Positions 23,840 through 36,100 of a stretch of DNA of 64,000 bases are shown here, one piece after another. The notes beneath the pieces are model-generated. The model saw nothing but the letters and a program-made list of their open reading frames with translations, had not been told where the DNA came from and did not search any database. Source of the stretch: Trichoplax adhaerens (lineage: Eukaryota; Placozoa; Uniplacotomia; Trichoplacea; Trichoplacidae); NCBI RefSeq assembly GCF_000150275.1, contig NW_002060967.1:186001-250000 (forward strand), read 5' to 3'. The first letter of the stretch is position 1, and every line of letters starts with the position of its first letter. Position numbers and translations under genes: made by a program.

Positions 23840-26800
23840 ATGAATGTTGATAGTTTCTTCCATCGTCATAACGCATGGATGACAACGATAAAAATATTAA
23901 TTATCATGTTAGTTACGATGATAGCCTTGACAATTTATATAGCAAGCCATCATCTTCAACCAACTTATAGAAGATCATTCCATTTACGGACATACTCATA
24001 CAACCAGGTAAACCAGGATTAGTTTAATTCTATTCATGAGTTATGTGAAAATCACAGTGCATGTAAAAGAGTAGCTAATATATCGTACATCTCTAGAAAG
24101 ATCTCAATCTTCACACACAGTCTATTGCAGCATCAATAAATTGAGAAGAAAGATTTCCCTACCCTCGTAAAATTAGGTCCAACATATATCTTGAATCGTG
24201 GAATGTACATCTATCTATAAACATCTTAATTTTAGAAGAACTACTGCCTCTATTTTCAACCCAACGAGTAAAATTAATCAAAAAGCTTACAACCTTATCA
24301 CTGACTATTTTCACTGTATTTCATATTAACAAGAGACGAAAACTTTCATTTAAATTGACTTTTACGCAAGCTACGGTGCTGTTTCCAATTTCTGTATATT
24401 TGGCCTTTAACGTAATAAGATATTTATTCACAGTTGGAGGAAGCTAATCTTTAACTAATGTTGTCCATGAGCATTATATCATTTCCTTGTTCATATTTTC
24501 CTTGTTTGTCTTTGTAACTGTTGAGATTTCAGATACTGTTTTCTATACCAGCAGCCTATCCAAGAAGACAAGTCATGGATTCTTATACCCGTGAATCCTA
24601 ACTTAAAATACGAGTACATGGATTTATTAAAATTGGTTGGATATATCTAATATTGCACATAATTTGTTTATAGTCCCGTCTCTAGCAAATAATATAAAAA
24701 TACTGCTAAGAATTTGAAATGTTGTTTACATGCTGGTAATCTATCCTACAAGACATGTCATGGATTCTTGTGCCTGTGAATCCCACCCAGTAATACATCA
24801 ATTTATCGAATTGGTCGGATGCATCTAATATTGGGTATTAGCTTATGGCTCCGTCTCTAGTAAATAATATGAATACTGCTTAAATTTTAAATACTGTTTA
24901 CATGCCAGTAACCTATCCAATGAGACAAAGATTCTTGTTCTCGCCAATCCTCCCTTGTGATAAATGAATTTATCGAATTGATTAGACATATCTAATATCG
25001 TACATAATTTATTTATGGTTCCGTCTCTAGTAAATAATATGAATACTCCTGTAATTTTAAATACTGTTTACAAGCCAGTAAACAAGATCAGTCATGAACT
25101 TATCAAATTGATTGGTTATAGCTAATATTGCGCATTAATTTACTGTGTGATCTAGTCTCTAGTGAATAATATAAATACTGTTGAGATTTTAAATACGGCT
25201 TACATGCCAGTATCCTATCAAACAAGACAAGTCGTAGATTCTTATGCCTGTGAATCCTAAATTGTAATACATAGGTTTATCAAACTGGTTAGATATATCA
25301 TATATTGCACGTAATTAGTTTATATTCCCGTCTCTAGTAAATAATACAAATAATTTAGCCGCATCTAAAGTTTTGATGAGATTTCTCGTTGCCGTGAGGA
25401 AAGGGTTGGGGTTAGGTAAAAAAATAGTGATCATCTTTAAATGCTGAATGATTCAGTGATGATATATCTGAATTTTATTGCACTCTTTTACTAGTCTATC
25501 TAACTCGAGCAAAAATCTTCTATGTCTAAAAAGAGCACATGATCAGTGCAAATATCACAACCAACAGTACCCTAATTTTACAGCATCATAAATCTACTAA
25601 AAATGATCAGATAGTAATAAAGCAAGCGGTGGAAAGCGTTATATTTCTTTCTCTACTTCCCATAGCAATCTCGGATCACGTTTGACGAATATTACCTCAA
25701 TCAATTTAAAGATAAAATTCACAATATATAGTAATCAAATTATCTTTTCATATTTAATAATAATTTCATCCGATAGCTTAGATACCCATATGTGCATGTT
25801 TCCATACGACATATAAACTGCCTCGATTATATCCAATCCCATTTGTTATTGAAGTCAAATTTCTGCTATTGTGGACGGAAAACAGTTTATTTCTTTCCTG
25901 ATTTTTAGGACTACTTTGATTATTAACTCCATTAGTTTAACGATAAACATTATCTATCCTGATAACTTCATTTGAAAGCTTATGTATGCACGTATAATCT
26001 ATGTCTTCCGTGACTCCTTCGAACAAGCTCGAACGGTTTTGATTAAGTCTATCAATTTCATTATAAAATGAACAGTTCCTGTTCTGATAATTTTATTTAA
26101 AGGATTATGGGCACATGTATATCCTTCTACGCTAAATAGAAACTGCTTCGATCAGATCCAATTACATTTATTACCGTACTAAAAGTTAAACTGTTGATCG
26201 TTATAATTTTAGTGATATCATGCAAGAATTTTTGAGTAGTAAAATTAAAAGTTATGAATACCCAATGTCATTTCAATCAATATCCAGACAAAACTGATAT
26301 ATCAAAGTCCAATCATTAGCTTGCTTCTACATTCAGTCTTCATCTTTAAAAAGGAATAATTCACATCTAAGACTTTAAATTTTAGATACATAAAAGATAC
26401 AAAATTATCTCCATGTTCTACATGGGCACTTGCAATCAACTGAGTATCTAGTCTTTATACCTTGCAATAACAGCAATATTAGTAGCTTTAGGCTTGGCTC
26501 AATTAACTCCACTTAAGTCTTTCAATCACTCATTCAATAGCAATCTGTCTTGCTGTGATAAATATCTTGTTGGGAGTAAAATGACTTGGAACCCCTAAGG
26601 TCATCTTGGCTACCTTATCATTTCTTTAGAAGGTTACAGTTGAATAGTAACCGTACAAAATAATGCCAATACTTCACCTGTATAGGGTGAATACTGTAGA
26701 GATATTAGCCAGAATAACGGAGAATATTGACATCAAAAATAAATTAACAGATCAAGAATGACGGAACTTCCATTACTTCCGCTATTACTTTCACACGAAT

Positions 26801-29800
26801 ACAATTGGACTCTACATAAACAAACAAGAAAGGGCAAAATAGCAAACAATTTAGACAATATACGTAAATCAAAAGCAACTCAATAATTATAACTAGCCAG
26901 CGAGAATAGTTTGCGGCCAATCTCTTATTGAATGTCCTTTAATATTTGAAACATTTGGACCTGTTCATCCATCCGAAGCATCTAATTTTAAGAAATAGGA
27001 ACTTATTTGATGAATTTTAGCTGGTATTTAGTAAGCCAATGCTAGGTCACAAACGCTGAGAAGCTACTGCAATATTTATTTGTGCTAATTACTTTCCGTT
27101 TCATCTATATTGCTGAGATCTACTCCATTCATTTAAGCTACAATTTATACGCTATAATATAGAACTTTATAATATAGAAATTATTAATACAAGACAATAA
27201 ATACGTTGCTGCGAATGATAGCTTATTCTATTAAAACTATCGAATTAACTAATAACTTTACCTCATCTTACAGATAAGTATGGTTAAAATTTGCACAAGA
27301 ATGAACTTTTCATTATCTATTTTAGGTCAATTCCCCTTCACTTTGGTTTGCCAATTCTATTTTATCGACTTATAAGCGACAACTTCAAGCTGGACTAGTT
27401 CATCGGCTGCATGGTCAGTTACTTACAGTTATTTGTCCATGATCTTAATATAGACTAGACCTCTCAGTTATTAAACTATTTTTTTAAACTATTGAATGTA
27501 AATCTTTTTCATTAGACAGCAATGCTGCTACCAGAGTATGTCCAGTTTTATCGACCAGTAACGATAAAAGGGGAACATTACTTAATAGGAATCGTTTACG
27601 ATTTCGAGGAAGGCCTAAAATAACTAAAATAAAGGACAATATCGTTTTATACCTGCAATGGAAATCATTACCTATCCAGGGTAAGCGCTTAAATTGATAG
27701 TATTATCAATGTAATCAAAAATTTTCCGTTTACTATTTGACTATCAATGCTAACAAGACAGTCGTATCAAAATATTATTTATATTTATACACATATACAT
27801 ACATTGACTATCATCAAACTACCAGAAATAATCACTAGTAGAAGACGTAATTTGCGGAGCCCTGATTCTATATTGAACTATTCATACTAAAGAGAATATC
27901 ATCTTAGAATGCACACTTATTATACACGTAATCATATCAAAATCTTTCAGTGACCATATGCTTTTTTATACGTTGAAATATTTGTCCTCAAACTATCAAT
28001 ACAAATAGGCAACGTAAGTCATGTAGGCATAACCCAATTTTAGAAATATTCTCACTTATAACAATCCAAAATTAGTTTACAATCATTTTGGTAAAGCGAA
28101 ATGTAGAGCATTTATGATTTATTTTACATATGCAAAAATATTTATTACCAAAGCATCAATATATTTTAAATAGATAATGTAATTCATGCAAATATTATCC
28201 AGTTTGAGATTATTCTCACTTTATAGTGAGAAGTATTTCCTTCCATTATATCGATCTATCTTATGATATCTAGAAATAAGATTTAGTAGATAAATTCTAA
28301 TAGTAATTTTAGATAAACTTGTTCTACCTCTAAACAGACCTCTAATTTCATAGACTTGGTTACTTATATAAATTATTTCGTTGCTTGGGCGCCAGTCAGC
28401 CATGGTCATTTCATGTATTGGAAGGAATACTGTATCGAAGTATCTAAATATAAGACTTCTATCAATATTTCTCTTCAGCTGGATCAAAGACAACTATCTA
28501 CTTCGTGTCCATTATTATATGTTACCCTTATCGCCAATTCTATTAATCATCAAGGCTACATTATATATGATCTAGTTAAATTAGATAAAAGTATTCGCAA
28601 GTTAGCCCATTGCTCAAGATATCCTCGGTTCATACGAACTGCATCCAAGAGTAGTAAAGACGGTAGTATGGCACCTGAGAAAGCTCTAACCAATCCACCT
28701 ACCCCCTCTTACAAACCATCAGGTTATTTCTATAAGTAGAGTTGTTTGTCTGACCGATATTTATTATCTTATTACGGCACTAAAGGAAAATATTATAGCT
28801 TCCTAAAGTTATGCATTAATGTTAAGGTTTTGAAATAGAATACACATTAAATACAGTACTGTATCATCCTGTAAAAGCAATCAATCTTATACCAAGTACC
28901 ATTTTGCTAGTAGTACCTTATATCAGAATAAACTGCAACACATCAGTTTGAGTGATTATAAAGCCTTTTTACAGCATCTGACATTATGCAATTACAGAAA
29001 TATCTGCCTTTCAAATCTAATACGAAATGTAAGAAAAAAATATGATATTTGAACAGTGGATAGTGTTAATATTTTTGAGTAAAAATTAGTTTCGTAGTAC
29101 TGCAATACAATCTATTTTTATCACATATCTATATCAGATTATACTTAATAGTAATCATCATCTAATTATCATTAGCTTATTAAAAATCCATTTCTTAAGG
29201 TAAAAAGCAAAACGGTAGATTTGTTTAATTTCATATTAACATCTTCAAATCATGACTCTTTCACAGGAAACATGCCATTCTTAGCTACTGCTATGTTGGC
29301 GGTATTTCTATCATTATTTAGCATATGTATAACTGTATGTATGGCTGCATTTTGCTGGTGTGAAAAATATCGTCAGCAAACAAAGAGGACTCATAGTAAG
29401 ACTGGATTCAAATTTAAAATTGAGCTTGACGTTTTATTTTTCTATAAAATCTTAATATAAATAATATGGAAATGTTATAAGTATAATATTTATATATAAT
29501 ATTTATTACTAAAATGGTACCATATAATTGAATCCTAACTGTATATATGTAATATATATATATATATATTATTGAATGATTGCATGGATTTCAGCTTTCT
29601 TTCCGCTGATCAATTAATATATTGCATATGCAAGTTTTAACTATTACTATTGAATTACATGATAATTAGTAATTTAGCATATATATAAAACAGCTAAAGG
29701 GTGAGATTCCGAGTAGCTATTTCGTATGTTTAAACGTCAATTGTTCCAGCTGCAATAGTGAAGTATAGTACAAAATTAAAATGATCTATTTATAGCATTT

Positions 29801-30895
29801 TATAATCCTTCTTATGCAGTAACATTGCCTCCTATTCAAAGTCAAGTTACTGCTACATTGCCATCTATAAGTCAACAAGGTAAGAGGACAGCTTTTTATT
29901 TATCTCAATACCTACTAAATTTATGAATTTGATGGAAATGATCTGATAATGTTATAATTTATCGTTGCATCAAGAAGATTAATAAGATGTCATAATCAGA
30001 AAATGCAATAAATGTGGTATTACATTTGATGACTTTGTAGTCTGAATTGATGCTAGAAATATCCAAACTCTCACTTAATTACTTATTTTCAAACATATGT
30101 ATAAATACATAGCTTGATATGTCTCTTTGATAGAAAATCCAGTCTTATTGTAGCTAATGTTATTAGGTTGCAATATTAACTTGCCATATATTCGTTGCTT
30201 GCATTAAGGCACTCCAATCTATCATATTCTTTATTCAGACCTCAATTTATCAAACGATAGCTACGAGCACAATAATTACTATAATAAATGAATCTGCTAT
30301 CACCAATTCCTCTATTATATTGATAAATCACTTACCTATTGCAATATTATCATCAACTAATGCTACAGGTCTAGAAAAATATACCACTATCTCCAATTTA
30401 CAGAAGACAAATGCCAACCCCACAGGAACTGCTATACCTTTACAAGAAAATCCTCATTATATCAGTAAGGATGCTACTTATTTCTCCTTATGTAATGTCT
30501 CATCCCTTATAACTACTGTATATACTGTGATCTAAGCTAATATAACCTACTGATTATGATTTTGTAAATGCAAATGATATGTTTGCAGAATATGACATCA
30601 CCTCAATTAATCTGGAACTACCAACCCAAAATAAACTGTAGCACGAACTTAACTCAGGTTATTCTATGTCTGTACAGATTTTTATATCGATGTAGGCTAC
30701 ATAGATAATTTCAGCTTAATTTAGAACAATTGCAGTTGTGATTGTAAAATTATAAGTTCGTAGAATATACGTCAACTATTGCAATTTTGACAATAGCTGG
30801 TGTTGTTATTTCACATTATTTCAGCTCATTCCAAGCCATCAACGTGGAGCAAAGTGGAAGTAGATCATGATCCATGTGACTGGACATTAGATTGA
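23840..30895 (+). CDS. Receptor-like membrane protein without SEFIR, family gene 4
   Basis: About 420 residues. Exons: 23840-24007 (candidate start; hydrophobic IKILIIMLVTMIALTIYIA), 27326-27413, 27516-27680 (VCPVLS to IVLYLQW, the same Cys/Trp pattern as gene 1 ICTCPR to LTLQLRW), 28354-28722 (beta-rich; CPLLYVTL and KSIRKLAHC match gene 3 CPPIHVTI and DIMKHLPNC), 29267-29395 (transmembrane FLATAMLAVFLSLFSICITV then KYRQQTKR), 29796-29879, 30261-30464 and 30825-30895 (stop). All internal phases agree. The tail is Ser/Thr/Pro-rich (NPSY, LPPIQSQ) and no SEFIR exon follows. The Cys-rich exon of genes 1 and 3 was not found in the 3.3-kb first intron, so the start exon is the least certain part. 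It could be a decoy or co-receptor; this is inference. Confidence 0.6.
24521..25352. repeat. ~173-bp tandem array in the first intron of gene 4
   Basis: Five copies, each with a CCGTCTCTAGTAAATAATAT word (about 24676, 24851, 25021, 25154, 25328) and conserved neighbours such as ATGCCAGTA...CTATCC and GATTCTT...CCTGTGAATCC. Spacings are about 175, 170, 133 and 174 bp, so one unit carries a ~40-bp deletion. The copies are clearly more alike than those of the ~86-bp array, suggesting a younger expansion. Confidence 0.78.
25353..27325 (+). other. Remainder of the gene 4 first intron
   Basis: No exon recognised. A G-rich telomere-like but degenerate motif lies at about 25403-25423. The rest is AT-rich unique-looking sequence. 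Confidence 0.4.
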
Positions 30896-32055
30896 TGATC
30901 TGATTACGAATGTACTACACTAAAATTATATATTGTCTTGTAACTGTATCTTGGGTATGCAATCAAAAATCACTTTAGCTCCTCCAAGATATTAGCAAGG
31001 GATAAGTTACAGTAATAATGCTATTCTGATAATTCCAAGTTGCTAATGATTCTAGTAACTCTTTTTCCAATGCAGATTCTCCTAAAATATATAGACAGTA
31101 AGATTAATGCTGTAACTAGATAGAACACAGCAGTATAGATGCGAAATAAAAATTTGTTGGATTACCTAAAGATAAGTAGAATGGATGGATGCTAGTTAAA
31201 GATAACACTTTGAGCTCATATTTGCCCTTCTCTGAGATAGTAGACAAATGAAATATGATGCATGATGCTCCTTCGCTAGCTAACCTACAAACTATCTTCT
31301 TCTTAATTGCTGTAACAATAGTATTTATGATGAAATATAGTACATAGTATTGCAAAGCGTTGCAAATTTTAAATAAGGAACAATACTATGAGCGAAATAC
31401 GCAGCCTCTGCTCATTTTTATTTTTATTATTGCAAGAGAATCTCGTAAAATGAAGCCCCTTGCAAATACAGCAAATTTGTAGATAAAAATATGGCCCTGT
31501 TTACTAACTAATTAAACTGTTGAATAATTAGAAATTTTCCATAAACTGTTTATTATTATAATTTGGTGTTGGTTACATAATATGTAAAAAATTAGCAAGC
31601 TTAAAAAAAGCTTGATTATATAATAAAATTAACTTTGTAATAAAACCAGTGTATTATAACATGATATTATGTAACGGTGTGTTGGAATGTTTTCAGCCCA
31701 TATAATGGACTAATAAACTAGGAAACTGCATAATTGTCTGGTATCCGCAGCTAGCTCAAAATGGCCTGGACTATTATTTGATTTGTGTAATAATGTTCGA
31801 CTAGCTTATTCAGTTTGCTTTTTCTACATGATGTTATATCGATTTAGGTATTAATACCAAATATTAGATACTGCTTACAACATTGCAATATTAGGACTGT
31901 AAGTCAAAACTGTTTTAAAATAGCTTTTGATATTTACTACGGTTTGCAAAACTGCTACCCATGTTGATCTGTATAGATACTAGGCATGAAGACAGTTTCT
32001 TAATGAATAATGCCATTCATTCCAATCATACTGACGCAGCTTCAATCTGGTGAGA
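30896..32055. other. Spacer after receptor gene 4, no supported gene
   Basis: Short open frames only. A TGCAG acceptor followed by a seven-codon open stretch ending at GTAAGA near 31078-31098 could be an alternative 3' exon of gene 4, but nothing after it supports this. Confidence 0.4.
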
Positions 32056-32059
32056 AAAT

Positions 32060-33110
32060 ATTTAGATATAGCTGTCAGGTGGATAATGGATGGTTATTGA
32101 TATTTGCATTGATCATTATGATGTATAAGCAGGAATTAAAATTATCTAGATCGAAAGAGCTTCCTCCCGGATAAGCTTTTATTGACAATAGCAATTTTAA
32201 AGTAATATTATATTTATAAGTGCTTATTTCGGTTCATTATTATGATAAACATTCAAGACAAAAATTAAATTATCTAGATCAAGAGAGTTTTCCCTCTACT
32301 TATACTGGTGATAGCAGTCTTTTAGTAATACGGTATTGATTAGTACTTATTTAAGGCTAATTATTGAGAAAAAAATTCGAGGCAACAATTAAAATTTCTA
32401 GATCAAAAAATATTTAATTCCATTTTATTAATGATAGCAATCCTGAAGTCTCACTATGCGTACGCATATTCATGCACTTATACCCATCAGGAGCTGATTA
32501 CTATGATAAAAATTAGAGACAATTACTGGAATTTTCTGGATGGAAGATATTAATCTTCGCTTTATTGACGATAAAAACCTTGAAATGACAATGTATTTAC
32601 TTACGTATACTCATCTCAGGTTGATTATTATGGTAGACATTAGAAGTAATAATTAATTAATATTATCTAGATCGGAAGATGTTTAATTCCGCTTTATTGA
32701 AGATAATAGTCTTGAGATAACAGATTCCTCGGAGATGTAGACTCATAAAAGGCTGATTATTTTGATAGGTATCAAAGTAATAATTGAAATTATCTAGATC
32801 GAAGATATTTACTCCGCTTTATTGATGACATCAATCTTGACATACGCTATACTTAGATATGTACAGTATAATCATCAAGGACTGATTGTTTATGATAAAC
32901 ATCAGAGGCCATGGTTGAAATTACCTAGATCGAAAGGCGTTTGATTCTGCCTTGTTGACGATAACAATCTTGAAATGCCTTATCAATATTTACTCATCAA
33001 GAGCTAATTCTTGTGATAAACATTAGAGGCAATAACTAAAATCATCTATATCGAAGGTATTTGTTTAATTCCACTTGGTTGATGATAGCAATCTTAAAGT
33101 AATAGTACAT
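32060..33110. repeat. ~125-bp degenerate tandem array
   Basis: Eight copies of a unit containing AATTATCTAGATCGAAAG followed by CTTTATTGATGATAGCAATCTTGAA and a TTATTATGATAAACAT word. The TCTAGATC core recurs at about 32141, 32269, 32392, 32530, 32662, 32789, 32920 and 33041, spaced 121-138 bp. It is unrelated by eye to the ~86-bp and ~173-bp arrays. Confidence 0.75.
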
Positions 33111-36100
33111 TCTATTTGTATGTGGTTATCAACAGGAAAGAATTTTCCCTCGTGAAAATACTTTACTTGAAATTAGTACTAAACAATGAAGTTGACGGAA
33201 GTAATGGAAAATTGTAAATAATTCATTTAATGAGGAATTTAACCTAAAATGTAAATAATTACTTCAGCAATGTAGAAATAAAACAATTTTCCGGTGACGA
33301 CCGAAACAAAGCTGTTTTTTATAAGCTATATTAGTTATATTGAAGTAGTCGGTAACTGTAGAAATTTCATTAATTTGTGCTCAAAACGTTTAATGAAACT
33401 GATAACAATCAAGAATAGCATCCAAGGTTTAGGCCACTTCTTGTATATACAAGTCAAAGCGATTTTTAAATTGTACAGTTTTGTTGTCAGTATGACCTTA
33501 GCGAAGCCCGTGCAACATTTGCACTATACTCAGTATACCGTATAGAGTACGCTTATAATATGGCTAATGAGAAATAGATCTAAGCGTGAAATATTTCAAA
33601 ATAGTAAATTAGGTAAACGATCGTGATATTTATACAAGTTAGCTTCATCATAACATTTTTTTCTGTCTACCGGATCGATTAACTAATGTTTTAAACACGA
33701 TCATCCTATAACTCAAAGTCAAAAAATTGATTTATTAGATTATATCTTAGTCGTAGAGCCAAGCACTGTAATATCTCTACAATTGTGAAATTGGAGAGCT
33801 TTAGCTTTATTTGGTATTAGCTATGCTCTGTAGTATATTATTATAACTAACCATAGTTGGAATAGTTACCATTTTTCTAGAAAAGCAACAATATTAGTGA
33901 TAGCTCTACAGAAGAATATCAAGCACTTGCTATAGCCATAGAATACTAAGCGAGAGCATTTGTCTGACAGAATTTTTATTATTTTTAATTCTAAATTGGT
34001 TTAAAGGTTTTAGATAGTATAACTTATTGACTTCAGCAAAGCTGTACAGAATAAATCAAGTTATATAGAGTACTAAATAAAAATACTGGTCTAATAAAGC
34101 TTATTTAGTTTTTCAAGATTTTAAACTGACTATAACGTATTGTTTTTGACAATTTAAGATAGATATAACTTGTCGACTGAAAAAATCTAGATTGATATGA
34201 ACAAATTTGATAATTTCCATCGTCAACACCAATCGCAAGAAAGTTTTTCATGTATAAATTGTCAATTGAATGAAATAGCCAGTTTACCTTCAAGAGTCAA
34301 TGCTCTTGACAGTTACTATTTTTAATTATACCTGGAGATATCAAGCATTAAACTTATTTGTTTTTAATGGTTTTGATGACATCACAATATTAATCCTCTA
34401 ATATATCCGGTAGTCAGTGCTTAATGGTGAAGTTAAAATGCATTATGATTCATAATATTAATTCGATTACGTCGACATAATTGTATTTTGCGGACAATAG
34501 TCACCGGGATTCCTGGATAGGATAAATACTTTCTACGCTATTTTAGTCAATATAAATTATGGAATTTAATACTAATAATATGCAAAGTATTAGAGTGCTT
34601 TGTATAGAAAATGGGAATTGTAGCAATAAATAACAAGGTTATAATCAGTCTATTGTGTGATACTAATTATGGCGTAAAATTAAATTGTCCATTATATTAA
34701 TAAAGTTAGAGAATTATATAAGTAGAATCAATTAACATTACAATTATACTCTGTACGTTATAAAAAATTTAAACTTATCGTTGAAAAATGTACGCTACCA
34801 TATGTTTATTCTTTTATGATCCTTGTCAACAGCATTTCTTTTACCATACTCCATCAGCATGCATTGGTATTTTTAAATTGAGTATTCAATAGATTCCGAC
34901 ATAAATGAGTTAATTCTATTGTCTCTTCATTTTGCTAGGACTGCGTTACTGTAATTTCATTTGATCTGCTACAACGAAACAAAATAGTTTTAAATTATTC
35001 CATCACAACAAGGACAATTTATGGCGCCATTTTCGATCACTCTATGATGAATTCTAGGTTACCGATTCGCCGTATGACTAGTAACCGATGAAAATTATTT
35101 ATTTATAGAAATACCGAACATACCACAGCTTGATAATTTCATGATTGCTATTACTGTAGCAATTAAATATAGATGATTTATTCCTTTGGCACTGCATAAT
35201 ATTAAGCAGATGATATTAAGAAAATAAAGTAACTTACTCGATAGTTTCATGGTTGTTGCTACTACTGTAATTAAGAAATATCTTAAGTGTTGCTTGGGAC
35301 TACATCTTGCTTTTATGAATTATGGAAAGAAATGATGAGTAAACAATCATGTGAAGATGGTATCTTGCTACTGAGTGTCCTCTATATTTTAATATTATGA
35401 TTCATATCCTGAAGATAAATCTATCACTAAAATCAATTATCCATTATTTCGTTCGTTTCGGTGATGGCATGAGATCAATTTTGATATTAAATTTTTGTAT
35501 TGATAATGTATATTACATCAATATCACATTTCATAATATCCTATTTCACAATATTAACCAATGAACTGTTTTAGGGTTGGGTCATTATCGGATCTTATTA
35601 GCTATAAGAGGGTTGTCATTAATTAAATATCATTTCTATATCACTGTTCATAATTGTTGTAAGATTATTTACAGTATATCAAAATATCATCATAACACTA
35701 CCGTACCGAATGATATCGTACAGACAATTTCGATGATTTTTTTTGATATTTATCTGGCATTGAGTATACCCATATAGCCATTTTGCAACTGTGTTTGGGA
35801 TACAATGTATGTATGTATACATTTATCTTTCGTCCAGGCGGATCATACTACCTAATAATGTTGCTGTTAAATTAAATATGCGTGTATAACGTAGAAAATT
35901 ACGATTATTAATAATTAATATTACAATTTTATCAATTATACTAGTTGTACGGTATTCATAAACTGTCCATGCTGATGATATTATTATGTAAATTTATTAC
36001 TTTAGCAAAAAGATGATGCAATAATGTAACCGATGGCAGACTATAGTACGTGCAAGTATGGGACAAATAGTCTATTTGATGAGAAAATAGAAGATTATAG

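Noticed and set aside
22735-25352. Tandem repeats considered as a CRISPR array
   Set aside because: Whole units are degenerate with no short exact repeats alternating with unique spacers, and the window is animal nuclear DNA.
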